Assembly (NCBI GenBank): GCA_051252455.1 | Contig: JBPOFM010000001.1 | Coordinates: forward strand, 62,001-126,000 | DNA length: 64,000 bases | Reading direction: 5' to 3' | Source: JBPOFM01 sp051252455 | Lineage (GTDB): Bacteria; Bacteroidota; Bacteroidia; Flavobacteriales; Flavobacteriaceae | Shown here: positions 17,964-26,537 of the stretch, piece by piece | How positions within the stretch are numbered: position 1 is the first letter of the stretch | How the letters are laid out: each line of letters begins with the position of its first letter | Translations under genes and position numbers: made by a program | Notes under the pieces: model-generated | Told to the model about the DNA's origin: nothing | The model's input: only the letters and a program-made list of their open reading frames with translations | Database searches by the model: none

Positions 17964-18768
17964 ATCGATTATAGAAACCACCCAGTATTTACATGAAAAA
18001 GGCTTCGACAGCCCAGAAATTGGCATTATTTTAGGAACAGGTTTGGGACAATTGGTCAACGAACTTGAGATTTTACAAGAAGTCAGTTACAATCACATTC
18101 CAAACTTTCCGACTGCTACCGTAGAATTCCACAAAGGGAAATTAATATATGGAATTCTTGAAGGCAAAAAAGTCATTGTCATGCAAGGACGTTTTCATAT
18201 TTATGAAGGCTACACACTTCAAGATATAACCTATCCAGTTCGTGTGATGGAAAAATTGGGAATTCATACGTTGCTGGTCTCCAACGCTTCTGGCGCTATC
18301 AATCTCAATTTTAAAAAAGGTGAATTAATGTTGATTGACGACCACATCAACTTACAAGGTAGTTCTCCGCTGGCTTTCAAAGGTGTGGAACAATTGGGCG
18401 AACGATTTACAGATATGAGTGAGCCTTATGATGCTGACATCAATTCTAAATTTAAAGACATTGCAAAGACACACAACATTACACTTCACCAAGGCATTTA
18501 CGCCAGCGTTGTAGGACCTCAACTTGAAACACGCGCAGAATACAGAATGTTGAAGATCATCGGAGCAGATGCCGTGGGAATGAGCACAGTTCCTGAAATC
18601 ATAGTTGCCAATCATTTAAATTTAAAAGTAGCAGCTGTGTCAGTTTTGACCGATGAATGCGACCCAGAGAACCTAAAGCCGGTGGATATTTCAGAAATCA
18701 TTGCAATGGCAGAAAAGGCAGAGCCAAATATGATTATATTGTTTAAGGAATTGATTAAGAATTTATAA
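17956..18768 (+). CDS. punA: Purine nucleoside phosphorylase, trimeric type, unusual base and 5' pocket
   Basis: 270 residues from the ATG at 17956; the frame opens further upstream but that part overlaps the glycosyltransferase in another frame. Conserved landmarks: phosphate loop GTGLG (27-31), VMQGRFHIYEGY (75-86), SNASGAIN (109-116) and GADAVGMSTVPE (203-214). The usual aromatic in GP-x-FET is L190 (GPQLET). The position matching human Asn243 is D233 (LTDEC), and the stretch that normally holds the ribose 5'-OH-binding His (HEEV) reads D244-I-S-E. Together these resemble the adenine-accepting, 5'-tolerant pocket of methylthioadenosine phosphorylase. It probably splits adenine from the arsenic-bearing adenosine made by ArsS; ordinary purine salvage is the alternative. 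Confidence 0.9.
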   Translation: MIKSIIETTQYLHEKGFDSPEIGIILGTGLGQLVNELEILQEVSYNHIPNFPTATVEFHKGKLIYGILEGKKVIVMQGRFHIYEGYTLQDITYPVRVMEKLGIHTLLVSNASGAINLNFKKGELMLIDDHINLQGSSPLAFKGVEQLGERFTDMSEPYDADINSKFKDIAKTHNITLHQGIYASVVGPQLETRAEYRMLKIIGADAVGMSTVPEIIVANHLNLKVAAVSVLTDECDPENLKPVDISEIIAMAEKAEPNMIILFKELIKNL

Positions 18769-18778
18769 TAAATATTTT

Positions 18779-18856
18779 GGGCGTTACCCTAAAGGGTCAG
18801 GCTTTCGGCTATATCTTTTGCGAAAAGCAAAAGGATTTCGCCTCAATCCTTAACGC
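18779..18856 (+). repeat. Dispersed palindromic repeat, copy 1
   Basis: Begins GGGCGTTACC and ends CCTTAACGC, so the ends carry the inverted pair GCGTTA/TAACGC. Inside it keeps the block GGTCAGGCTTTCGGCTATAT followed by CTTTTGCGAAAAGCAAAAGG, a small hairpin, and then TTCGCCTCAATCC. The same framework occurs inverted at 18957-19049 and again at 28751-28859, with a different hairpin in the centre each time. Similar elements are, to my knowledge, scattered between genes in many flavobacterial genomes. Confidence 0.8.
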
Positions 18857-18956
18857 AGATTCTGGCTCAATTTTGAAATTCGTTCTTTTGCTTTGCTATC
18901 GTAAATCCTTTGAGTACGAATAAATTTAAGCCTGATTAAAGTTTTGCGACAAACTT

Positions 18957-19049
18957 GCGTTAGTGATTGTAGCGACATACTTTTTGAGAACAGCGGTCCT
19001 GCAAGGCAGCTATTCTCAAAAAGATAAAGCGAAAAGCACGACCTTGAGC
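18957..19049 (-). repeat. Dispersed palindromic repeat, copy 2 (inverted)
   Basis: Read on the minus strand this matches copy 1: AAGGTCGTGCTTTTCGCTTTAT, CTTTTT, a hairpin, then CGCTACAATCACTAACGC. The central hairpin differs from copy 1: arms at 18980-18994 and 19009-19023 (CTTTTTGAGAACAGC against GCTATTCTCAAAAAG on the plus strand) pair over 15 bases with one mismatch around a 14-base loop. The two copies face each other between the phosphorylase and hydroxylase genes and could form a larger cruciform or act as a bidirectional transcription stop. Confidence 0.78.
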
Positions 19050-19096
19050 CATCATTAATTATCAATGCAACGCAAAATGTAGCTTGGCGAAAGGGA

Positions 19097-20014
19097 ATGC
19101 CCAGAAAAACCAATAAGATTAACACCTTGGAAAAATATATTGACATCATATCAAAATCCTATACAGGTTATTGGAATTATTTGAAACATCAAATAATTCA
19201 GGTCAACAACTGGGATAATTTCTTTTATGGGTTGATTGTCATCTCCATCATTGTTTGGCTATTGGAAATCATTTTCCCTTGGCGAAAGAACCAATCCATT
19301 TTCAGGAAAGATTTTTGGTTGGATACATTTTATATGTTCTTCAACTTTTTCATTCTCAATTTGATAGTATTGATTGCCTTATCGAACACAACTGCCGAAT
19401 TTTTCAATGATATTCTTGGCATTTTCGGCTGGCATATTGATAGTTTACAAGTTTTTGATGTGGATGAATTGCCGCGTTGGCTAGGTCTTTTTATATTTTT
19501 TATAGTAAGTGATTTTGTACAATGGAATACGCATCGACTATTGCACCGAGTGCCTTTCTTTTGGAATTTCCATAAAGTACATCACTCCGTAAAGGAAATG
19601 GGATTTGCAGCGCATCTTCGTTACCATTGGATGGAACCGATAGTTTATAAATCCTTATTGTATATACCAATTGCCATCATGGGAGGCTTTGATGCTCAAG
19701 ATGTTGCCATCGTGTTCTTTTTTGCTATTGTCATTGGACATTTAAATCATGCTAATTTGGGCTGGGATTATGGCTATTTAAAATATATTTTTAATAATCC
19801 GAAAATGCACATTTGGCATCACGCTAAAGTTTTACCAAACCATGTAAGGTATGGTGTCAATTACGGACTGACTTTAAGTGTCTGGGACTACATTTTCAAA
19901 ACAGACCATATCCCACACGATGGTAGAGATATAGAATTGGGTTTCGAAAATGATCATCAATTTCCTAAAACATTTTTTAGGCAAGAATTATATCCACTCA
20001 AAACTGAAAAGTAA
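19097..20014 (+). CDS. Sterol desaturase / fatty acid hydroxylase family membrane protein
   Basis: 305 residues with several membrane spans and the di-iron histidine clusters of the family: HRLLHRVPFFWNFHKVHHS, HLNHANLGWD and HIWHHAKV. Members hydroxylate or desaturate lipids and lipid-linked groups using O2. It lies after the repeat pair and before a DUF547 lipoprotein gene and a TIGR04283-type glycosyltransferase, on the same strand as the arsS block. A lipid-modifying step (for example on an arsenosugar lipid) is an attractive inference. The ATG at 19097 is preceded by AAAGGG. Confidence 0.88.
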   Translation: MPRKTNKINTLEKYIDIISKSYTGYWNYLKHQIIQVNNWDNFFYGLIVISIIVWLLEIIFPWRKNQSIFRKDFWLDTFYMFFNFFILNLIVLIALSNTTAEFFNDILGIFGWHIDSLQVFDVDELPRWLGLFIFFIVSDFVQWNTHRLLHRVPFFWNFHKVHHSVKEMGFAAHLRYHWMEPIVYKSLLYIPIAIMGGFDAQDVAIVFFFAIVIGHLNHANLGWDYGYLKYIFNNPKMHIWHHAKVLPNHVRYGVNYGLTLSVWDYIFKTDHIPHDGRDIELGFENDHQFPKTFFRQELYPLKTEK

Positions 20015-20056
20015 CTTTCTACGTAAATAATTATAGAACTCTAAAAAACGCCAATA

Positions 20057-20863
20057 ATGAATTCATTTATCAAGTTTGCATTCCTTTTTTACATGTCATT
20101 CCATTTATTAAGCTGCAATTTGCTAACAGCTGCTGGCATCACCAGTCAAGGACAACCTACCAAGGAAGTAAGCGAAGACCTGACCTCCACAACTGCAAAC
20201 AGTGCTATAAATATCGACCATAGCGATTGGAGCCAATTGTTAAAAAAACATGTAAATAGCAACGGTTTTGTTGATTACAAAGGCTTTAAGAATGACAAGC
20301 CCAAACTGGATGCTTATTTGGTGAAACTTTCAACATACGAACCTAATGATGATTGGAGCGTACAGGAACTTTTGGCTTATTATATCAATTTATACAATGC
20401 TGCCACCATTCAATTAATTGTAGATAACTATCCTACCAAAAGCATCAAAGATATCAAAGGGCCTTGGACGAAAGGATTTGTAAAAATCGGATCTAAAGAA
20501 TTATCACTTGGAGCTATAGAGAATGGAATCTTGAGAAAAATGGATGAACCTAGAATCCATTTTGCAATTAACTGCGCCTCTATTTCCTGTCCAAAATTGA
20601 TGAATGAAGCATACACTGCTGGAAAAATCAATGAACAATTGGAGGCTGCTACCAAGGAATTCATCAATGGTGACAAAAATGATATTTCTTCAACCAATCC
20701 AAAATTGTCAAAAATATTTGATTTTTACACTGGTGATTTTAAGGTTGATGGTAAAAAAGATTTGATTGGATATATCAATAAATACAGCAAAACTAAAATC
20801 AATTCTAATGCGAAATATTCGTTTAAAGAATATGATTGGAATTTGAATGAGCAAAAACAGTAA
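20057..20863 (+). CDS. DUF547 domain lipoprotein
   Basis: 268 residues. A short hydrophobic leader ends at a lipobox-like site (FHLLSCNLL, Cys near residue 22), then a polar linker and the DUF547 domain (about residues 75-260), with landmarks LLAYYINLYNAATIQLI, GIL-x-K-M-x-EPRIHFAINCASISCP and EFINGDKN. DUF547 has a cysteine-protease-like fold with the Cys in the NCASISCP segment, but its activity is not established. DUF547 proteins are frequent neighbours of TIGR04283/TIGR04282 genes. It lies 42 bases after the hydroxylase and 87 before the glycosyltransferase. It is probably anchored in the envelope. Confidence 0.85.
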   Translation: MNSFIKFAFLFYMSFHLLSCNLLTAAGITSQGQPTKEVSEDLTSTTANSAINIDHSDWSQLLKKHVNSNGFVDYKGFKNDKPKLDAYLVKLSTYEPNDDWSVQELLAYYINLYNAATIQLIVDNYPTKSIKDIKGPWTKGFVKIGSKELSLGAIENGILRKMDEPRIHFAINCASISCPKLMNEAYTAGKINEQLEAATKEFINGDKNDISSTNPKLSKIFDFYTGDFKVDGKKDLIGYINKYSKTKINSNAKYSFKEYDWNLNEQKQ

Positions 20864-20950
20864 TTTAAAGTTAAATTTGTTAAGACTTAAAATTGTGGTT
20901 ATAGACCTTTCAGTATCGTTAGCTGTTGGTGATGACAGGTCCTTCAATCT

Positions 20951-21745
20951 ATGAACTACCAAATTTCTATCATAATTCCAATTCTGAATGAAGCAGAAAC
21001 GATTGGTCAATTGCTTACGCATTTGATAGGTAATTCTTCTGCTGAAAACATCTCGGAAATTATTGTGGTAGATGGTGGAAGTACAGATGGTTCAAAAAAT
21101 GTGATTAAAAAGTTACTTACAGGTCGGAAGATTGATGAAGAAAATCAACTATCTGTCGAAGAAGAAAAATTTAACTTGAACCTTGTTTTTGTCGATACAA
21201 AAAGAAACGACCGTCCCCAAGTTCATATTGTAAATTCACAAAAGGGTCGCGCAAAACAAATGAATACGGGTGCCAAACACGCCACAGGTAATATCTTGTA
21301 TTTTTTACACGCTGATTCATTTCCACCAAATAATTTTGATCGAGATGTCATCAATGAAGTCCAAAAAGGCAATGAAGCAGGCTGTTTCAGGATGCAGTTT
21401 GACAGTGACCATTGGTGGTTGCGACTCGCAAGCTGGTTAACGCAATTCAGATGGCGCGCCTGCCGTGGTGGCGACCAAAGTCAGTTTATCACAAAAAAAT
21501 TATTTGAAGATATTGGTGGCTTTGATGAATCGTATATCATTTATGAAGACAATGTTCTCATCAATGAATTGTTTGCAAGAAAACAATTCGTGGTCATCAA
21601 TAAAAAATTGAAAACTTCAGCACGACTCTATCGCAAACATGGCGTTTGGAAATTGCAATATCATTTTTGGACAATTTATGTAAAGAAATGGTTTGGTGCA
21701 GATTCTAATGAACTGTATGCCTATTATAAAAAGCATCTTTGTTGA
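20951..21745 (+). CDS. TIGR04283-type arsenosugar-associated family 2 glycosyltransferase
   Basis: 264 residues, GT-A fold: ISIIIPILNEAETIGQLL at the N-terminus, IIVVDGGSTDGS, then KGRAKQMNTGAKHATGNILYF and HADSFPP as the metal-binding region, and GGDQSQFITKKLFEDIGGF-DE as the acceptor region. These features match the TIGR04283 family that is a regular partner of ArsS. Compared with relatives it carries an insertion of about 30 residues after DGGSTDGS (KKLLTGRKIDEENQLSVEEE). It is the last plus-strand gene before a minus-strand pair, ending 12 bases from the convergent phosphatase gene. Confidence 0.88.
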   Translation: MNYQISIIIPILNEAETIGQLLTHLIGNSSAENISEIIVVDGGSTDGSKNVIKKLLTGRKIDEENQLSVEEEKFNLNLVFVDTKRNDRPQVHIVNSQKGRAKQMNTGAKHATGNILYFLHADSFPPNNFDRDVINEVQKGNEAGCFRMQFDSDHWWLRLASWLTQFRWRACRGGDQSQFITKKLFEDIGGFDESYIIYEDNVLINELFARKQFVVINKKLKTSARLYRKHGVWKLQYHFWTIYVKKWFGADSNELYAYYKKHLC

Positions 21746-21757
21746 TCATGGACAGCT

Positions 21758-22513
21758 TTAATGTCCTAAAATTTCATTTTTTGAACGTTCATTTCTACCC
21801 TTTTCTTCTGGATACAATTCCATTAAAATATCGCTTTGAATAATTTCTTTTGAATTAATATCAACAGCAGATAACTTGCCATAAAATGCGGCACCAGTAT
21901 CCACATCCCAAACATTCATTGCTTTAATTGGCAATTCAGAATTATAATTTATTGTTGGTGTATGACCAATAAATATTTCTTTGTAGAGTTTAAGTCGTTC
22001 AGGATAAAATTTTGAGTCTTTTTCAATCCGACTGTCCATGGTCATGGCCATTTCCAGAAGCGTTCTGTCGTTATAAAACATACGTTCAGATTCCTCATCT
22101 TCGACTCCATGCATACTCGTAAAACCTGCATGCAGAAACAATCGGTTTTGCTTGTCCAGATGATAGAGTTTCATTTGCTCAAAGAATTTTAAATGGATTT
22201 TCCTCTCCGCGTCTGAAAAATTGATGTAACTTTCAACAGTTCCCTTTCCACCATGTTCCAACCAAACATCATTGACCTTTTGAGTCCGTAGCCAATGTTC
22301 GCACCACACATCATGATTTCCTTTGATAAAAATACAAGCTTGTTCTTTTGATAGATCAATCAGATAGTCAATCACTTGTGCTGATTCGCTCCACCCGTCT
22401 ACATAATCTCCTAGAAAAATGAGCTCGTCATCTTTTTTAAGATTTATACGATTCAAAAGTTGTTTCAGACCTTTTAATCCGCCGTGAATGTCTCCTATCA
22501 CAAATATTCTCAT
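21758..22513 (-). CDS. PPP-type metallophosphoesterase (serine/threonine or dinucleoside polyphosphate phosphatase)
   Basis: 251 residues from the ATG at 22513; an upstream TTG at 22519 would overlap the previous gene. All metal motifs are complete: GDIHGGLKGL, GDYVDGW, KGNHDVW and FIGHTPT. This is the pattern of the bacterial PrpA/ApaH-like branch of the PPP family. Unlike the phosphoesterase at 15880 it should be active. It is two bases behind the GH113-like lipoprotein gene and transcribed with it, against the direction of the surrounding locus. The natural substrate, phosphoprotein or dinucleoside polyphosphate, cannot be decided from sequence. Confidence 0.85.
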   Translation of the reverse strand: MRIFVIGDIHGGLKGLKQLLNRINLKKDDELIFLGDYVDGWSESAQVIDYLIDLSKEQACIFIKGNHDVWCEHWLRTQKVNDVWLEHGGKGTVESYINFSDAERKIHLKFFEQMKLYHLDKQNRLFLHAGFTSMHGVEDEESERMFYNDRTLLEMAMTMDSRIEKDSKFYPERLKLYKEIFIGHTPTINYNSELPIKAMNVWDVDTGAAFYGKLSAVDINSKEIIQSDILMELYPEEKGRNERSKNEILGH

Positions 22514-22515
22514 TT

Positions 22516-23532
22516 TCAATTATTTTTATAAAACGTTCTCAAAACTTCTTCAGATGGTTTATTCTGTGGTGTGAATCGATTGTCATCTTTACCACCAACA
22601 TTTTCGTGATCATGAAACCACTTCCACACAAATCCGCCTGCAAACCATTCTTCCTGCCAAAATTCTTCCAATATGGCTTGAGTTAAAACAGCTTGAGCTT
22701 CCAAATTTACCTGTTTATCTATTCGGTCCACCGTCCAAGGTGCTCTACCTGAAAAATCAATGCTTCTGTAACCGAATTCGGTAAACAAAATCGGTTTCTG
22801 ATGCTTTTCCGAATAAGTGTGCATCTCGGATTTATGCTTTCGCCAACCCGTTTTTGCGGCTTCTAGTGTCGGTGATTGCTTATCATCTACAGGGAAATAA
22901 GCATCAATTCCGATATAGTCGATATCGTCCCAAAATGGGGTCCGATTATATTCGTTCCAATTGGATGCGTAGGTTAGTTTTCCTTTATAGACCTTTTTTA
23001 TTTCAATAATAAGACGTTTCCAATAGTCTGGACGTGCATCAATAAAATTCTCAAGTTCAGTACCGATGCAAAAAATTTCAAAATTACTTTCTTGGGCAAT
23101 TCTAGCATATTCCAAAATAAATTTAGAATACGAATCTTCTAGAACCTTCCAATTTTCTTCATTCTCCATTTTAATAAAACCTGTAAATTGTCCATGAGAC
23201 ACCCAAAGCTGCGGTTTTAGCATGATTCTGATTCCTTTATGACGCAACTCTTGCGCATATTGCTTAATTCCGTCTTCGCGCTCGCCGAACCATTGACGTT
23301 GAGAGTTAAATCGAATTTCAGGATGTGACAATTCTTTGATAAACCCAAAAGGCATCAAAGCGGCATAGTTCGCATTGACATTTACAACTGGCTGTACGCT
23401 CGATTCATCAATCGGGTCGCCAGAAGCTACAAAACTGACGCCATTGATCTTTTCAGGTTTTGGAATTGTGGCACTGCAAGCCACGACTAAAAATAATATT
23501 CCTAGATATAAATAAGTTTGAAATTCTTTCAT
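22516..23532 (-). CDS. GH113-like glycoside hydrolase, lipoprotein
   Basis: 338 residues with a lipoprotein signal (LYLGILFLVVACSATIP, Cys near residue 19). The remainder is a TIM-barrel of the GH113/GHA type: RIMLKPQLWVSHGQF, FCIGTELENF with a probable acid/base Glu, WDDIDYIGIDAYFP, and KPILFTEFGYRS with a probable nucleophile Glu. Known GH113 enzymes act on beta-1,4-mannans. It would sit in the envelope facing the periplasm or outside. With the phosphatase it forms a minus-strand pair that splits the plus-strand locus. A perfect 14-base palindrome (GTTTAAATTTAAAC) at 23546-23559 lies in the divergent upstream region. Confidence 0.82.
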   Translation of the reverse strand: MKEFQTYLYLGILFLVVACSATIPKPEKINGVSFVASGDPIDESSVQPVVNVNANYAALMPFGFIKELSHPEIRFNSQRQWFGEREDGIKQYAQELRHKGIRIMLKPQLWVSHGQFTGFIKMENEENWKVLEDSYSKFILEYARIAQESNFEIFCIGTELENFIDARPDYWKRLIIEIKKVYKGKLTYASNWNEYNRTPFWDDIDYIGIDAYFPVDDKQSPTLEAAKTGWRKHKSEMHTYSEKHQKPILFTEFGYRSIDFSGRAPWTVDRIDKQVNLEAQAVLTQAILEEFWQEEWFAGGFVWKWFHDHENVGGKDDNRFTPQNKPSEEVLRTFYKNN

Positions 23533-23622
23533 TCAGTTTAATTATGTTTAAATTTAAACAAACTCAATGTAATGCGTTAAGTTTTTAGCTTTACAACGAC
23601 AAAAAATTTACAAATTCTTCAA

Positions 23623-24921
23623 ATGGAACACATCGTCATCATTGGAAATGGTATTTCTGGCGTTACTGCCGCCAGACATATCCGAAAGCTTTCTGATAAG
23701 AAAATAACAATTATTTCCGCAGAAACCGAACATTTCTTTTCCCGTACAGCGCTCATGTATATTTACATGGGACACATGAAATACGAGCACACAAAACCTT
23801 ACGAAGATTGGTTCTGGGAGAAGAATCGGATTGACTTAAAATTCGGCTTTGTAAAAACCGTGGACACCAAATCTAAAACGCTTCATTTTGCAGAAGGAAA
23901 CCTACTTCATTATGATAAATTGATTATTGCAACAGGGAGTAAATCGAATAAATTTGGATGGCCTGGGCAAGATTTAAATGGCGTTATCGGTTTGTATAGC
24001 AAGCAAGATTTGGATACGTTGGAAACATTAGCGCCAAACAAAGAAGTCTGCAAACGTGCTGTTATTGTGGGAGGAGGATTGATAGGAATTGAGCTCGCTG
24101 AAATGCTCAACACTCGAAATATTCCAGTTACGTTTTTAGTTCGGGAAAGCAGTTTTTGGAACGGTGTTTTGCCAAAGGGTGAAAGTGAAATGATTAATCG
24201 GCATATTAAAACGCATCATATCGATTTACGTTTGTCTGCAAGTTTGAAAGAAATAAAAGCCGATGAAAATGGCCGTGCAAATTCTGTGATTGTCGAAGAA
24301 ACTGGCGAAGTCATCAATTGTAATCTTGTTGGATTAACGGCTGGAGTGACACCAAATATTGATTTTTTAAAAAGTTCTGATATTGAAATTGACAAAGGCG
24401 TACTCGTCAATCGCGATCTCGAAACCAATATTCAAAATGTTTATGCCATTGGTGATTGCGCCCAACAGCGCGTATCTTTTGGAAATAGACGCACAATAGA
24501 AGCTGTTTGGTATACAGGTCGTATGATGGGCGAAACTTTGGCACAAACCATTTGCGGAAATCGTAAGGCTTACAAGCCTGGACATTGGTTCAATTCTGCT
24601 AAATTTTTCGATATCGAATACCAAACCTATGGTTGGGTATTTGCCAAACCCAAAGAAGGAAATGCACATTTCCACTGGAAACATGACGATGACACCAAAT
24701 GTATCACTATTGAATATGAAAAAGAATCCAACATGTTTTTAGGCATCAATACCTTTGGAATCCGTATGAAACATGAAGTTTTTGATAGATGGTTAACAGA
24801 AAAGAAATCGGCCGATTATGTAATGGAACATTTGAAAGAAGCAAATTTTGACCCCGAATTTTACAAAACGTTTGAAACAGATATTTTAACCAACTATTGG
24901 AAACAATTTAAAATAGCATAA
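23623..24921 (+). CDS. NAD(P)/FAD-dependent pyridine-nucleotide oxidoreductase
   Basis: 432 residues with two Rossmann domains: FAD site HIVIIGNGISGVTAA at the N-terminus, NAD(P) site VIVGGGLIGIELAEML near residue 150, and the FAD-closing motif VYAIGDCAQ near residue 280. There is no redox-active CxxxxC pair next to the FAD motif, so it is not a classical disulphide reductase; it is closer to the NirB/rubredoxin-reductase branch. A C-terminal domain of about 120 residues (HWFNSAKFFDIEYQTYG) follows. It is two bases upstream of a membrane Fe-S protein, so the pair probably moves electrons between NAD(P)H and a membrane carrier. The physiological acceptor is not known. Confidence 0.85.
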   Translation: MEHIVIIGNGISGVTAARHIRKLSDKKITIISAETEHFFSRTALMYIYMGHMKYEHTKPYEDWFWEKNRIDLKFGFVKTVDTKSKTLHFAEGNLLHYDKLIIATGSKSNKFGWPGQDLNGVIGLYSKQDLDTLETLAPNKEVCKRAVIVGGGLIGIELAEMLNTRNIPVTFLVRESSFWNGVLPKGESEMINRHIKTHHIDLRLSASLKEIKADENGRANSVIVEETGEVINCNLVGLTAGVTPNIDFLKSSDIEIDKGVLVNRDLETNIQNVYAIGDCAQQRVSFGNRRTIEAVWYTGRMMGETLAQTICGNRKAYKPGHWFNSAKFFDIEYQTYGWVFAKPKEGNAHFHWKHDDDTKCITIEYEKESNMFLGINTFGIRMKHEVFDRWLTEKKSADYVMEHLKEANFDPEFYKTFETDILTNYWKQFKIA

Positions 24922-24923
24922 TT

Positions 24924-26522
24924 ATGAATAACAAACCAACTGCAAGTATGTCACTTGCCAAACCAGATTCACAAGCTTTAAGCGGAACACAGAAAATTGC
25001 TGTCGCCATTGGAGTTATTGGGTTTTTCATATTGATTCTAGCATTGTTCAATATCGATTTTCCCAATAGAGCAATTTTTCTGACTGCATCTTTAGTGATG
25101 ATGACCGCTGGTACGATCATTTTTTCAAATAATGCATATCTAACAAAATCTGAAGGCATTAAAAATGATGGTGTGTGGTTTAAGTCCATTTCATCACGAG
25201 GTGTCTGGGGTTGGGCTACAGGTATTTTATTGACTGCTTTTTATGTTGTACTCTATTTCAAAGCGGAATGGCTGGGATTGGCTGGTAAAGGGGAAGAAAA
25301 CACGGGACTCGTAGCATTATTTGATCCCTTAAGCTATGTTCTAAATGGTGGTCCTGCAAGTCAATGGTTTGTTTATGGCACACTCTACACGGTTGCGATC
25401 TTGATATTTGGATATAAATTCATTCTAAAATATCGTCACAATAAATACGAACAAGTTAGAACCGTGTCTGTGATGTTTTTCCAACTGGCATTTGCATTTT
25501 TGATTCCTGAATTTATGGCACGGCTCAATTCGGATACCTTTAGTCTTCCTTATTATGATTTGAAGAATATCTGGCCACTTAACTATTACAATTTTGAGCA
25601 ATACCGAGTCGATTCAATGATAGATGCTGGTGATATTGGATTGGCATTTTTAATTTTTGGTATCGTTTCAATTTTCGTAATTACGCCAATATTAACCTAC
25701 AAATACGGAAAACGTTGGTATTGCTCTTGGGTTTGTGGTTGTGGAGGCCTTGCAGAAACTGCAGGCGATTCTTTCAGACAATTAAGCGACAAAACTCAAG
25801 TAGCTTGGAAAATCGAGCGTTGGGTTGTTCATAGTGTTGTCGTATTCGTAACATTAATGACAACAGCGGTTATATACTCGTATCTCGGAGATGATTCCAG
25901 CAAATATTGGCTAACCAAAAATGTATTTTTATTAAGTGTCGCTGGTTTGTTGACCTTGGTATTTGCATTAGTCATGATTTTTAAACGTCAGGAACTGGCA
26001 AAAGATGCAAAGTTTGGAGCAATTGGTTATTTTGTTATTATCATGGTCTTAATTGGAATGCATTATTTCAGCGGAACAGATAAAGTCTTTTTATTTGATG
26101 CCACATCTTTAAAGAAATCTTATGGATTTTTAATAGGTGCCATTTTTTCAGGAGTCATTGGTGTGGGTCTCTATCCTATCTTTGGTAATCGTGTTTGGTG
26201 TCGATTTGGATGTCCGATGGCTGCGGTTTTAGGATTTCAACAACGGCTCTTTTCAAGATTTAGGATTACTACCAATGGTGGACAATGTATTTCTTGTGGT
26301 AACTGTTCAACGTATTGCGAAATGGGAATCGACGTCAGAGCGTATGCCCAAAAAGGCGAAAATATCGTAAGAAGTAGTTGTGTAGGTTGTGGTATTTGTT
26401 CTGCTGTGTGTCCTAGAGGTGTTTTGAAACTTGAGAATGATTCTTTAAAAGGCCGCATCAATTCCAATGACATCTTATTAGGAAATGATGTCGATTTGAT
26501 GGATTTGGTGAATCAGAAATAA
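24924..26522 (+). CDS. Membrane-bound polyferredoxin (NapH/NosR/CcoG-type 4Fe-4S protein)
   Basis: 532 residues with about ten membrane spans. Cysteine motifs: WYCSWVCGCGGLAE and VWCRFGCPMAA, the paired motifs seen in NapH/NosR/RdxA proteins, then two C-terminal 4Fe-4S sites, CISCGNCSTYCEMGIDV and CVGCGICSAVCPRGVLKL. It begins two bases after the flavoprotein stop, so they are cotranscribed and likely form an electron-transfer module. Proteins of this class pass electrons between quinol and soluble redox partners or help reduce metal centres. A link to arsenic oxidation state or to the hydroxylase at 19097 is speculative. Confidence 0.87.
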   Translation: MNNKPTASMSLAKPDSQALSGTQKIAVAIGVIGFFILILALFNIDFPNRAIFLTASLVMMTAGTIIFSNNAYLTKSEGIKNDGVWFKSISSRGVWGWATGILLTAFYVVLYFKAEWLGLAGKGEENTGLVALFDPLSYVLNGGPASQWFVYGTLYTVAILIFGYKFILKYRHNKYEQVRTVSVMFFQLAFAFLIPEFMARLNSDTFSLPYYDLKNIWPLNYYNFEQYRVDSMIDAGDIGLAFLIFGIVSIFVITPILTYKYGKRWYCSWVCGCGGLAETAGDSFRQLSDKTQVAWKIERWVVHSVVVFVTLMTTAVIYSYLGDDSSKYWLTKNVFLLSVAGLLTLVFALVMIFKRQELAKDAKFGAIGYFVIIMVLIGMHYFSGTDKVFLFDATSLKKSYGFLIGAIFSGVIGVGLYPIFGNRVWCRFGCPMAAVLGFQQRLFSRFRITTNGGQCISCGNCSTYCEMGIDVRAYAQKGENIVRSSCVGCGICSAVCPRGVLKLENDSLKGRINSNDILLGNDVDLMDLVNQK

Positions 26523-26537
26523 TCATCAAAACTATAG

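Larger units (their letters stand above)
18769..19096. other. Gene-free 328-base gap holding two facing copies of a palindromic repeat
   Basis: No credible coding sequence lies here. The only long open frame, on the minus strand, runs through the repeats and into the next gene and is a by-product. The region contains one direct and one inverted copy of the element annotated at 18779 and 18957, with about 100 unmatched bases between them. No clear promoter is seen; the final bases AAGGGA before the ATG at 19097 look like a ribosome binding site. Confidence 0.75.

Noticed and set aside
8025..18768. A classical arsenic-resistance (ars) operon
   Set aside because: There is no ArsR, ArsB/Acr3, arsenate reductase or ArsM; the genes fit arsenosugar-type biosynthesis instead.
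18850..19149. A 99-codon minus-strand open frame across the repeat pair
   Set aside because: It is made of repeat sequence plus the start of the hydroxylase gene, with no family features and no reason for translation.
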